Below, piece after piece: positions 43,655 through 51,984 of a stretch of DNA of 58,887 nt. The notes under the pieces are model-generated. The model ran no database searches, was not told the DNA's origin, and worked only from the letters and a program-made list of their open reading frames with translations. The stretch's first letter is position 1. The number at the start of each line of letters is the position of its first letter. Both the position numbers and the translations under genes were made by a program. Source of the stretch: JAXLYE01 sp046351595 (GTDB taxonomy: Bacteria; Myxococcota_A; Polyangia; Palsa-1104; JAEUJZ01); assembly GCA_046351595.1 (NCBI GenBank), contig JAXLYE010000016.1:1-58887 (forward strand), in the 5' to 3' direction.

Positions 43655-44557
43655 TTAGTTTCTGTAGCCGCGCAAGGTAGCATGCTGCTCGAGGTAGAGC
43701 ACGACCTCGCGCGGGTCGGACGTGCACAGCTGCACCCGGTTGCTGGCGGCAAACTCCGAGAGGTCGAGCGCGCCGCCGAGCATGATCAGGAGCTCGGGAT
43801 CGACGGACACCCGGCGCACCTTCGTCAGCAGCGCCGCCAGCGGCTTGAGCAGGTGGTCGTTGCTGACGGTGATGCCGAGCAGGGCGAGCCGCTGCGAGGA
43901 CACGATCTCGAGCAGCTCGCCTTCTGACAGCACCGGGCAGGTGTGGACGCCCCAGCCGGCGCGGCGCAGGAACTCGCCGACCAGGAGCAGGCCGAGCGTG
44001 TGCTGCTCGCCCGGCGCCGCCATCAGCACCACCAGCCCGCGGTTCGGCAGCTTCGGCGCGAAGCTCGGGCTGAGCGTGTGCACCACCTGCTGCAGCATGC
44101 CCAGGCCGGCGGTCACCTCGGTGAACGAGAGGCGGTCGTCCTGCCACTGCTCACCGAGCGCGCGCGCGGTCGGCCCGATCAGGTGCAGCAGGAGCGCCTC
44201 CAGCGACAGCCCCTGGCGGCCGAGCCGCTCGACGTAGCCGAGGACCTCGGCGAGCTCGCTCTTGGCGGCGAGGGCTGCGAACTCGGCCAGCTCGTCGCGG
44301 CTCGGCGGCGGTCGCGAGTCCGCGCACGGCGCCGGGCTGCGCGCCTCCGCGCGGTAGGTGAACAGCAGGCGCGGGATGATCTCCCGCTCGATGGCCTGCA
44401 GCAGCGGCGAGCCGCGCGGGTCGAGCTCGGCCGACGGCCTTTCGCCAGGCAGCGAGAGGTGGATCGCGGCGCCCTCAGCCGGGCTGACGGGCCTGCCTTC
44501 GAGGACGGCGCGGATGTGCTCGGCGGCCAGAACATTGCTTTCCTGCCTCAAGGCCAT
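43655..44557 (-). CDS. aerR: AerR/PpaA, cobalamin-binding antirepressor
   Basis: A 300-residue protein of the AerR/PpaA family that in Rhodobacter binds a cobalamin and modulates PpsR/CrtJ according to light and oxygen. It has a helical middle part with the family Trp (ARALGEQWQDDRLSFTEVTA, Trp138). A B12-binding Rossmann domain follows, with His186 in APGEQHTLGLLLVGEFLRRA as candidate cobalt ligand, then LALLGITVSNDHLLKPLAAL. It sits 36 bp upstream of ppsR in the same direction, the usual order. Confidence 0.92.
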   Translation of the reverse strand: MALRQESNVLAAEHIRAVLEGRPVSPAEGAAIHLSLPGERPSAELDPRGSPLLQAIEREIIPRLLFTYRAEARSPAPCADSRPPPSRDELAEFAALAAKSELAEVLGYVERLGRQGLSLEALLLHLIGPTARALGEQWQDDRLSFTEVTAGLGMLQQVVHTLSPSFAPKLPNRGLVVLMAAPGEQHTLGLLLVGEFLRRAGWGVHTCPVLSEGELLEIVSSQRLALLGITVSNDHLLKPLAALLTKVRRVSVDPELLIMLGGALDLSEFAASNRVQLCTSDPREVVLYLEQHATLRGYRN

Positions 44558-44603
44558 CTGAGACTCCTCCCGGGACGTTTCCCGGCGCCGCTGCGAGCTT
44601 GTT

Positions 44604-44621
44604 TGTCAATTGGGATAGACG
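44604..44621 (-). promoter_or_regulatory. PpsR-type site upstream of aerR
   Basis: Read on the (-) strand the sequence is CGTCTATCCCAATTGACA, the same CGTC-N8-ATTGACA form as at bchC, bchF and bciB. It lies about 47 bp before the aerR start. It suggests that aerR-ppsR is autoregulated apart from the hem genes upstream; no clear -10 was seen. Confidence 0.5.
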
Positions 44622-44717
44622 CATTTGACTAGGGGCTTCCCTGTTGAGAAGCCTAGCAATCTACAAATTGCCAGAGATCGTCAAGCTGAAAGCACAAGCG
44701 TAAAGTCTGATTGACGC

Positions 44718-45734
44718 TCAGCCTGCCACCCGCGCCGCCGGGCGGGCAGCGCCCAGCGGGTCGGGCCGCGTCAGCAGGCGCTCCGCTCCCGCGGCCAGCA
44801 GGGTCTCACCGAGCTGCCGTCCCAGCTCGGCCGGTGCCGTGACCGGGCCGCGCCGCTCGGCCCGCAGCACCTCCTGACCGTCCGGGCTGCCGACCAGGCC
44901 CTCGAGGATCAGCTCGGAGCCGCCGGCCAGGCCGAGCACGCGGGCGTGTCCGCCGAGCGGCGTGTGACAGCTGCCGCCCAGGCGCAGCGAGAAGGCGCGC
45001 TCGGCCAGCACGGCCGCGGTCGCGGCGGCGTCGGCCAGGCGCTCGAGCCGCGCGAGCAGCGCGGTGTCGTCGGCGCGGCACTCCAGGCCGAGGGCGCCCT
45101 GGCCGCAGGCCGGCAGCATCTGCGCCGGCGTGAAGCGCGCGGCGATGTGGTGCGCGAGCCCGAGCCGGCACAGACCCGCCGCCGCCAGCACCGCCGCGTC
45201 GAGCTCACCGCGCTCGATGCGGCGCAGCCGGGTGTCGACGTTGCCGCGCAGCGCGACCAGGTCCAGGTCGGGGCGCAGCCGCCGCAGCTGACAGGCCCGG
45301 CGCAGGCTGCTGGTGCCGACGCGGGCGCCGGCCGGCAGCGACCGCAGCAGCGCGGCCGCGTCGTGCCCACCTTCGGGCGTCGCCGTCTGCCGCGGCCGGT
45401 GGCCGGGCGCGAGCACCAGCGCATCGGCCGGATCCTCGCGCGGCGGGATCGCGCCGAGCACCAGGCCGGGCGGCAGCTCCGACGGCAGATCCTTCATCGA
45501 GTGGACCGCGAGATCGGCCCGGCGATCGAGCAGCGCCTCCTCGATCTCCTTGGTGAACAGTCCCTTGCCGCCGATCTCGCTGAGCGGCCGATCGAGAGTG
45601 CGGTCGCCCTGGGTCTTGAGCACCAGCAGGGAGATGACGAGCTCGGGGGCCTGCGCCTGCAGCAGCGAGCGCACGTGCTCGGCCTGCCAGAGCGCCAGCT
45701 GCGAGCCGCGGGTGGCGATGCGGAGATCAGTCAT
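44718..45734 (-). CDS. hemC: Porphobilinogen deaminase HemC
   Basis: Joins four porphobilinogens into hydroxymethylbilane, feeding both haem and bacteriochlorophyll. The 338-residue protein begins LRIATRGSQLALWQAEHV and carries GTSSLRRACQLRRLRPDL and the dipyrromethane-cofactor cysteine Cys256 (RLGGSCHTPLGG). ATG 45734 is used; an upstream extension would overlap hemA further without homology. It overlaps the hemA end by 8 bp and precedes aerR by a 160-bp gap. Confidence 0.96.
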   Translation of the reverse strand: MTDLRIATRGSQLALWQAEHVRSLLQAQAPELVISLLVLKTQGDRTLDRPLSEIGGKGLFTKEIEEALLDRRADLAVHSMKDLPSELPPGLVLGAIPPREDPADALVLAPGHRPRQTATPEGGHDAAALLRSLPAGARVGTSSLRRACQLRRLRPDLDLVALRGNVDTRLRRIERGELDAAVLAAAGLCRLGLAHHIAARFTPAQMLPACGQGALGLECRADDTALLARLERLADAAATAAVLAERAFSLRLGGSCHTPLGGHARVLGLAGGSELILEGLVGSPDGQEVLRAERRGPVTAPAELGRQLGETLLAAGAERLLTRPDPLGAARPAARVAG

Positions 45735-47028
45735 GGCGGCGGGCGTCGCGTTCGCGCGACTCGATGAGGGGAGGCAGGGCCCAGAGCCGGCGCACCACAT
45801 CGGCGAGCTCGTCGCCGCGGGGCTCGGCCGCGCCCTGCTTCAGCACCGTGCACGGGCTGTGCAGCAGCTTGTTGATGACGGCGTCGACCAGGCCGCTGAC
45901 CATGCGCTGCTCGCGCTCGCCCAGCCCGGACAGGCGGGGCAGGACCTTGGCCACCTCGGCCTGGCCGATGCCCTGCGCCCGCTCGCGCAGCGCGCGGATC
46001 ACCGGCACCACGTCGGCCGAGCGGTCGCGGCTCAGGGCGCGCTGCAGCTCCTCGCTCACGATCGCCTCCGCGTCCGCGGCCGCGCGCTGGCGCTCACCGA
46101 GGTTGTCCGAGACGACGGCCGACAGCGCGTCGATGTCGTAGAGGAAGACGTTGGAGAGCTTGGCGGCCTGCGGCTCCACGTCGCGCGGCACGGCGATGTC
46201 GATAAGCAGCAGCCAGCGGCCGCGCCGCGCCTTCATCACCTGCGACAGCAGCTCGACGGTCAGCAGCGGCTCGGCCGACCCCGTCGAGCAGATGGCCACG
46301 GCCGCGCGACCGAGCAGCGCGGGCAGCGCGTCGAGCTCGTAGGCGCTGCCGCCCACGCGCTCGGCCAGCTCGGTCGCGCGGCGCAGCGTGCGGTTGGCGA
46401 CGAGGAAGTCGGTGGCGCCGGCCTCGCGCAGGTGGCGCGCGCAGAGCTCGGCCATCTTGCCGGCGCCGATGAGCAGCACCGGCTGGCCGCTCAGCGCGCC
46501 GAAGACCTGCCGCGCCAGATCCACGGCCACCGACGCCACCGACGCCGCGCTCTTGCCGATCGAGGTCTCGGTGCGGACGCGCTTGGCGATCGCAAAGGCG
46601 CGCGGCACCGCGGCGTTGAGCACCGGGCCGACGGTGCCGGCCTGCGTCGCGATGCGGAAGGCGCTCTTGACCTGCCCGAGGATCTGCGGCTCGCCGAGGA
46701 TCATCGAGTCGAGGCTGCTGGTGACCCGGAACAGGTGGGCGAGCGCGTCCGCGCCGGTCCGGCGGTACAGGTGCGCGCCGGCCTCGGCCCGTGGCTGCAC
46801 CAGCACGGACGCGAGCGCGTCCAGGCTGCGCTCGCAGCCAGACTCCGGCAGCGCGCCGTACAGCTCGACGCGGTTGCAGGTGGTGACCAGCATGGCCTCG
46901 CTGCACAGCGCGGCCGCCGCGCGCAGCCGCTCTTGCAGCACCGCCTCGTCGACGCCGTGGGCCAGCGCCTCGCGGATCTCGACCGGCGCGGTGCGGTGCG
47001 ACAGGCCGATCACGAACAGCCGGCTCAT
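45727..47028 (-). CDS. hemA: Glutamyl-tRNA reductase HemA
   Basis: First enzyme of the C5 route to 5-aminolevulinate. The 433-residue protein starts LFVIGLSHRTAPVEIRE. It has the catalytic cysteine Cys51 (LVTTCNRVELYG), LGEPQILGQVKSAFRIA, the NADPH-binding LLIGAGKMAELCARHL and a C-terminal dimerisation helix region. This is unrelated to the 5-aminolevulinate synthase also called hemA in alphaproteobacteria. ATG 47028 overlaps the stop of the ccsA/hemX gene (ATGA). Confidence 0.96.
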   Translation of the reverse strand: MSRLFVIGLSHRTAPVEIREALAHGVDEAVLQERLRAAAALCSEAMLVTTCNRVELYGALPESGCERSLDALASVLVQPRAEAGAHLYRRTGADALAHLFRVTSSLDSMILGEPQILGQVKSAFRIATQAGTVGPVLNAAVPRAFAIAKRVRTETSIGKSAASVASVAVDLARQVFGALSGQPVLLIGAGKMAELCARHLREAGATDFLVANRTLRRATELAERVGGSAYELDALPALLGRAAVAICSTGSAEPLLTVELLSQVMKARRGRWLLLIDIAVPRDVEPQAAKLSNVFLYDIDALSAVVSDNLGERQRAAADAEAIVSEELQRALSRDRSADVVPVIRALRERAQGIGQAEVAKVLPRLSGLGEREQRMVSGLVDAVINKLLHSPCTVLKQGAAEPRGDELADVVRRLWALPPLIESRERDARRHD

Positions 47029-47891
47029 GGCCTCTGCCCCGCCTGATCCCGGAACAGGTAGATCACCAGCACCCCGAGCGACGTCCAGAAGCCGACCAGG
47101 GTGAGCTGCGCGGTAAAGCGCCCGCGCAGACCGAGCACGATGCGCCCGACGAGCAGCCCGGCGAACAGCAGCCACGTGATGACCGCCAGCGTATAGCGCG
47201 GCTGGCTGAGGAGCCGCTGCGCCTGCAGCACCAGCCCGGGCTCAGCGGGCAGGCGCCCGGGCAGCGGCGCCGCGAGCAGCCAGAAGGTGCCGCTCACCAG
47301 CGCCGCGGTGAACGCGAGCAGCCCGAAGACGATGCCCTGCTGGTTCCACGCGTCCAGCGTCTCCAGCGACGGGCCCCGCGAGAGGTTGACGCCGCGCTGC
47401 GGGCGCCGGCGCTTGAGCCGCCGCTCGTTCAGCATGTACGCGACGCTGGCCGCGGCCGCGACCCCGAACAGCGCGATGCCCAGCGTCGCGCTGAGGATGT
47501 GCACGAAGCGCGGCGCCGCGCTGCTGCCCTCGCCGCCGGGCAGGGCGAGCGCGGTCGCGCGCGGCAGCACGCGCACCACCACGTCGATGACCATCGCCAC
47601 CGGCAGGAGCAGCGCGCCGAGCAGCGGCAGCGGCTGCCGGAAGGTGCGCACGGGCAGGATCCCCAGCATCAGGAACGAGGCCAGGAACAGCGCCTCGCGC
47701 GCCGACGAGCCCGGGTGCTGGCCGTGCAGGCAGAGCCAGGCGATGTCCGCGCCCTGACCGAGCAGGCCGAGCAGAAGGAGCAGCACCGCCAGCCGCTGCG
47801 GCCACACCAGCCGCGGCTGCGCCACCGCGACGAAGTACAGCGTGCAGGAGGCGGCGTACAGCGCCAGCGTGAGCGAGAACAGGGGCGGCAC
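47025..47891 (-). CDS. hemX: CcsA/HemX-type cytochrome c assembly membrane protein
   Basis: A 288-residue protein with about eight hydrophobic segments of the CcsA/HemX family, which handle haem or cytochrome c maturation, and which often precede hemA (there also thought to influence HemA levels). Landmarks are RFVHILSATLGIALFGVAAA with a candidate haem-contact His, SVAYMLNERRLKRRRPQ, and LDAWNQQGIVFGLLAFTAAL. First gene of hemX-hemA-hemC; translation is coupled to hemA. A large cytochrome need (tetrahaem PufC) would fit a maturation role. Confidence 0.87.
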   Translation of the reverse strand: MPPLFSLTLALYAASCTLYFVAVAQPRLVWPQRLAVLLLLLGLLGQGADIAWLCLHGQHPGSSAREALFLASFLMLGILPVRTFRQPLPLLGALLLPVAMVIDVVVRVLPRATALALPGGEGSSAAPRFVHILSATLGIALFGVAAAASVAYMLNERRLKRRRPQRGVNLSRGPSLETLDAWNQQGIVFGLLAFTAALVSGTFWLLAAPLPGRLPAEPGLVLQAQRLLSQPRYTLAVITWLLFAGLLVGRIVLGLRGRFTAQLTLVGFWTSLGVLVIYLFRDQAGQRP

Positions 47892-48092
47892 TCAGCGACT
47901 CCGGCGCCGCGGCGAGGGGGGGTTGACGGCGCGCGCCCTTCGGGAGCGGGCCGGCGTGCTGAGTGGTGCGGTAGCGGCGGGCGCCACCTGGGCGCGCGGT
48001 TGCGTACGCTGCTGGACGAGACGAGTTCGCCGCACGGGTGCCTCCAGACAGGTCGGCACTATAGCCCCGTTCACGGCTGAGCCAAGCTAAAA

Positions 48093-48110
48093 TGACAACA
48101 AAATTGGACA
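48093..48110 (-). promoter_or_regulatory. PpsR-type operator 1 upstream of hemX-hemA-hemC
   Basis: TGACAACAAAATTGGACA fits TGT-N12-ACA with one mismatch (TGA). A TTGGCT...TATAGT promoter-like pair on the (-) strand (TATAGT at 48058-48063) lies downstream, towards hemX. The second site is 8 bp away, the cooperative spacing. Confidence 0.65.
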
Positions 48111-48118
48111 CTTTGATG

Positions 48119-48136
48119 TGTAATAGAAATTAGACA
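48119..48136 (-). promoter_or_regulatory. PpsR/CrtJ-type operator 2 upstream of hemX-hemA-hemC
   Basis: TGTAATAGAAATTAGACA matches TGT-N12-ACA exactly. It begins 7 bp beyond the bphP stop and pairs with the site at 48093 over an 8-bp gap. It ties ALA synthesis to the photosynthesis regulon. Confidence 0.72.
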
Positions 48137-48143
48137 CTGAACC

Positions 48144-50342
48144 TCAGGACCCCGTGATGCTCGCCGCGTGCCGGCGCAGGTGCGAGAGCAGCTCGGCGGC
48201 GCGATCGACCGAGCCGCGCACGCCGTCGAGCAGCTCGGGCATGCGCGCGACCTCGACGCCGTCGGTGATCTCCAGCGCCGCGAGCTGCGCGTTCTCGACG
48301 ATCGTCGACAAGAGGTTCTGGTAGAGCAGATCGGCGCGGCTCGCCAAGAGGCCGGATGCGAAGCGGTTGCCGTCGATGATGCGCTCCTGCAGGCGGCGCC
48401 GGGCGGCGTCGGCGGCCTTGCGCTCGCTCATGTCCGAGACGACGACGATGAAGCCGAGCGCGCGGCCGGGCGCCGAGAACACCGGGTCGGCGCGCACCAG
48501 CACCGGGCGCGCGCGACCCGCGGCGCTGCGCAGCTCGGCCTCGCCGCGCCAGGTCTGGTGCCGCCGCACGAGCTCGTGCAGGCGGCGCTGCACCGCGGCC
48601 AGGCCCTCGAACAGCGGCGGCAGGTCCTCCAGGTGGTTCAGCGTCGGCGGCCCCGGCTGCTGCGGCGGCGGCAGGAGCGCCAGGAACGCCTGGCTGGCCA
48701 GCAGGATGCGGCCGTCGGCGTCCGCGATGATGACCGCGTGCTCGGCGCGCTGGACCCGCTTCTGCACGAGCTCGAGCTGGTGCTGCGCGATCAGCATGCG
48801 CACCGAACGGAACTGGATGACCACGTCGGACACGGTGTCGCCGATCAGCCGCGCCGTGGTCAGCGCCGCCGGCGCCCACGGCTCGGACGTGCCCTCGACG
48901 ACCTGGTGCCACTGCGCGAACGACCGCCGCGGCGACAGATCCGACGGGCTGTCGCCGATGATCACGGCCTTGAAGGGGTTGCCGCCCCAGGTCACGGTCT
49001 GGATCTGCTCGGGCCGGAACCACAGCAGGTAGTCGCCCGGCTCGCTCGAGACGGCCGTGGCGACCAGGCCGCTGGCCACGCGCGTGAGCGGCGCGAAGCC
49101 CGGCTCGGCCTGGGCCAGCGACGCGGTGGCGAACAGGCCGCCCGGCTGCAGGCGTTTGTTGTCCAGCCAGCGGCTGAGCGCGCGCAGCTCCTGGGTGCCC
49201 GGCACCTCGCCGGTCGACAGCACCTGATCCTCGAGCAGCAGCGCCATGCCCGAGGCGCCGACAGACTTCAGGACCGAGCGCGAGCTGTCGAACAGGGCGC
49301 TGCGCCAGTCGCCGTCGCGCGAGATCGACTCGATCATGCGCTGCTCGAGGCGCCGCACCTCGAGCTCGGCCTGCGACTGCGCGAAGCTCTCGAGAGCGGC
49401 GATGCGCGTGCCGATGACCTCGGCCAAGAGCTCGCAGGTCGCGCGCAGCTCGAACTGGATGTGGCGCGGCTGGTAGTGGTGGCAGGCGACGAGGCCCCAC
49501 AGCCGCCCGCCGACCATCAGCGACGCCACCAGCGTCGCGCAGACGCCCATGTTCTTCAGGTACTGGATGTGGATCGGCGACATGCTGCGGATCGCGCACA
49601 GCGACATGTCGAGCTCGCGCCCGGTCAGCGGCGACAGCCTGGGCAGAAGCGGCACCGGCTGATAGTTCACGTCGACGAGCATGCGCACGCGGTTGCGCTC
49701 GTACAGGCGGCGCGCGATCTGCGGGATGTCCGACGCCGGGTAGCGGTTGCCGAGCAGCGGCTCGAGCTCGGGCCGCTTCTCTTCGGAGAAGACCTTGCCG
49801 TGGCCCTCCTCGTCGAACTGGTAGACCATCACGCGGTCGTAGCCGGTCAGGCCGCGGAAGATGCGCGCGGTCTCGTTGCACAGCGCGCTGACCGAGGCCG
49901 CGGCGACCAGGGTCTGCAGGGCCTTGTCGATCTCGGCCGAGAGGCTGCCGGCGATCGGCGGTCCGGCGCGCTCCAGCTCGACCACGAGCCCGCCCTCGGG
50001 CGGCCGGTGCAGCAGCACGTCGAACGCAGCCCCGTCGGGCCCGATGTGGCAGCGCGTCGCCACGGGCAGCGTGTCGAGCGGGTCGTCGAGGTGGCGCCGG
50101 ACCCGCTCAGACAGATCCGGCGACAGCTCCTTCAGCGCGCGGCCGTGCAGCGGCCCGTCGAGGCGCAGGCGGTCGGCGGCGTTCTGGCTGGCCTGGATGA
50201 CGACCAGCTCGGGCTCGCGCAGGACCAGGAGCGCCCCGTGCGGCTGGATCGAACCCGCGAGGTGGATCTGCTCGCGTTCGCAGTTTGACAGATCGGCCTG
50301 TCCAAAGGCCGGAGTCTCCGGAGCTCTGTGTTCCACGGCCAT
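48144..50342 (-). CDS. bphP: Bacteriophytochrome without a histidine kinase domain
   Basis: Red/far-red photoreceptor using biliverdin. The 732-residue protein has the biliverdin-binding Cys21 in LSNCEREQIHLAGSIQPHG, a PAS domain, a GAF domain with YPASDIPQIARRLYERNRVR and CAIRSMSPIHIQYLKNMGV, and a PHY domain with PRRSFAQWHQVVEGTSEPW. After these come a PAS domain (AVIIADADGRILLASQ) and a C-terminal helical region, with no kinase boxes. This PAS-GAF-PHY-PAS-helix layout is that of BphP1 of Rhodopseudomonas/Bradyrhizobium, which acts by direct contact with PpsR2. The neighbouring second ppsR supports this. ATG 50342 touches GAGG; GTG at 50336 has better spacing. Confidence 0.93.
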   Translation of the reverse strand: MAVEHRAPETPAFGQADLSNCEREQIHLAGSIQPHGALLVLREPELVVIQASQNAADRLRLDGPLHGRALKELSPDLSERVRRHLDDPLDTLPVATRCHIGPDGAAFDVLLHRPPEGGLVVELERAGPPIAGSLSAEIDKALQTLVAAASVSALCNETARIFRGLTGYDRVMVYQFDEEGHGKVFSEEKRPELEPLLGNRYPASDIPQIARRLYERNRVRMLVDVNYQPVPLLPRLSPLTGRELDMSLCAIRSMSPIHIQYLKNMGVCATLVASLMVGGRLWGLVACHHYQPRHIQFELRATCELLAEVIGTRIAALESFAQSQAELEVRRLEQRMIESISRDGDWRSALFDSSRSVLKSVGASGMALLLEDQVLSTGEVPGTQELRALSRWLDNKRLQPGGLFATASLAQAEPGFAPLTRVASGLVATAVSSEPGDYLLWFRPEQIQTVTWGGNPFKAVIIGDSPSDLSPRRSFAQWHQVVEGTSEPWAPAALTTARLIGDTVSDVVIQFRSVRMLIAQHQLELVQKRVQRAEHAVIIADADGRILLASQAFLALLPPPQQPGPPTLNHLEDLPPLFEGLAAVQRRLHELVRRHQTWRGEAELRSAAGRARPVLVRADPVFSAPGRALGFIVVVSDMSERKAADAARRRLQERIIDGNRFASGLLASRADLLYQNLLSTIVENAQLAALEITDGVEVARMPELLDGVRGSVDRAAELLSHLRRHAASITGS

Positions 50343-50362
50343 CCTCGTGCCCGCGGTCCGCC

Positions 50363-51766
50363 TCAGTCCTGGGACGGCTCTTCGTCGGTGTAGCGGCTGA
50401 GCTTTGTGTACAGGCTCTGTCGGCTCAGCCCCAGCATCTCGGCCGCGACGGTGCGGTTGCCGCTGGCCAGCGCCAGCGCCTGCTCGATGCAGCGGCGCTC
50501 GACCGAGGCGATGGTGGCCTGGACGATGTCGCGCAGCGTCACCTGACCGACCTGCTGCTCGATGGGCGCTTGCGCGCCGGACGGCACATCCGCGACGGGG
50601 GCCTCGGCCGGGGCGTGGGCGCGGCGCAGCAGCACGCCGATGCAGCCGGGGCTGGTGTCGGCGCTGCCGGCCGCCGAGATCTCGACGTCGATCTCGGCTC
50701 CCGTCTCGCACTTCAGCACGGACCTGAAGCCGCTGATCGCGCCGTGGCCGTACAGCCGGGCGAGCAGCGCGGCGCCGTCGGCCCCGGGTGCGCTCAGCCA
50801 GCGGCCCAGGGGCTGGCCCAGCGCCGCGTCCTCGCGCGCCAGACCGCTCGGGCCGCTCGGGCCGCCCAGTCCGATCGGGCCGATTAGATTAAGGAAGCCG
50901 CGGTTGGCCTGCAGCACCGTGCCCTCGGCGTCGACCACCACGAACGCTTCGGGCAGGCGCTCGAGGATCGCGGCCAGGCGCACGCCGTCGGCCGGGCCCT
51001 CGCCTGGGCCGTCGCTGGTGTCGCCGAGCGGGCCGCCGCCCGCGGCGCCGCCGACGGGCGAGAGCTGCAGCAGGAAGACCGCGCTCGGCTCGGCCGCGAT
51101 CATCGAGCCGCGCACCAGCCAGGGCTGGCGGTCCGGGCCCATGTGCATGACCAGGCCCGGCGCCCTGCCCTGCTCGCGCACGCGCGCCAGCATGCCGCGG
51201 AAGGTGTCGCGCTGCGCCTGCAGGATCTCGGGCAAGAGCTCGCGATCGCGGGCCACGCCGAGCGCCCGGATCGCCGCGGGGTTGGCCTCGAGGATGCGCG
51301 TGTCGTCGGGGCCGATCAGCAGCACCGGCTGCACCGAGGCGTCAAAGAGCTGGCGATAGCGCGTCTCGACCTCGCGCAGCCGCCAGTAGTCGCGCTCCAT
51401 GGACTGCTGCGCGGCGAGGAGGCGCGAGCGCAGCTCGGCCACCACCTCGAGGTTGCGGCCGATCGCCAGGAGGCCGTCCTCACCGCCGAGCCGCACCGTC
51501 GTGTACTCGACGGACAGCTCGCGCCCGCTCGGCAAGCGCTGCTGCACCTGATGGAACGACGAGATGCCTTCGACGCGCGCATCCGCCAGCATCCGCTGCA
51601 CCTGGGCGTTGCCGCCCCCGGCGACCGTGTCCTCCCACGGGCGACCGATCCACTCGTCGAGCCCCTCACCGGAGATCGCGCTGGACAGGGTCGCCTGCCG
51701 GATCACGCCCGACAGATCGAGCCTCAGCGTGACATCCGGCTGGGCAAAGTGGACGCTGCTCAACAA
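50363..51766 (-). CDS. ppsR2: Second PpsR-type regulator (PpsR2)
   Basis: PAS-type regulator with the PpsR order: N-terminal PAS-like domain (VTLRLDLSGVIRQATLS), long helix (LRSRLLAAQQSMERDYWRL), PAS (LFDASVQPVLLIGPDDTRI), PAS (LERLPEAFVVVDAEGTVLQ) and C-terminal Fis-type helix-turn-helix (NRTVAAEMLGLSRQSLYTKL) preceded by Cys426 (ERRCIEQAL). The start is uncertain: TTG 51766 is proposed, giving 467 residues, the family length; no ATG occurs upstream although the frame is open to 52723. It is cotranscribed with bphP (20-bp gap) and diverges from hemO, suggesting a light-controlled pair. Confidence 0.87.
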   Translation of the reverse strand: MLSSVHFAQPDVTLRLDLSGVIRQATLSSAISGEGLDEWIGRPWEDTVAGGGNAQVQRMLADARVEGISSFHQVQQRLPSGRELSVEYTTVRLGGEDGLLAIGRNLEVVAELRSRLLAAQQSMERDYWRLREVETRYRQLFDASVQPVLLIGPDDTRILEANPAAIRALGVARDRELLPEILQAQRDTFRGMLARVREQGRAPGLVMHMGPDRQPWLVRGSMIAAEPSAVFLLQLSPVGGAAGGGPLGDTSDGPGEGPADGVRLAAILERLPEAFVVVDAEGTVLQANRGFLNLIGPIGLGGPSGPSGLAREDAALGQPLGRWLSAPGADGAALLARLYGHGAISGFRSVLKCETGAEIDVEISAAGSADTSPGCIGVLLRRAHAPAEAPVADVPSGAQAPIEQQVGQVTLRDIVQATIASVERRCIEQALALASGNRTVAAEMLGLSRQSLYTKLSRYTDEEPSQD

Positions 51767-51984
51767 CGGTTGCTCGTCTTTCTGGCGTTCCGCGGGCCGG
51801 CCAGCGGCAGGCTCCGCCGTTCTACCGAGGTGCGTGTGACCTTTGTCGAGGTTTAGTGAGTTTTGATTCGCAACGCCACTGATTTCGACGAGCAGCGCCG
51901 CGGGTTCGCCCCGCGAGCGAGCGTCCGCATTGACCTGGGCCGGCTTTGCGGCTACTGCTGCGCGAGCCTCCGAGGAGAACAGCG

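Noticed and set aside
44699..44716. CGTAAAGTCTGATTGACG as another PpsR site
   Set aside because: Two mismatches to TGT-N12-ACA and a position at the end of hemC, upstream of nothing but the aerR leader, make it too weak to list.
48168..50288. A 706-residue open frame antisense to bphP
   Set aside because: It overlaps a complete phytochrome with all expected motifs and shows none of its own.
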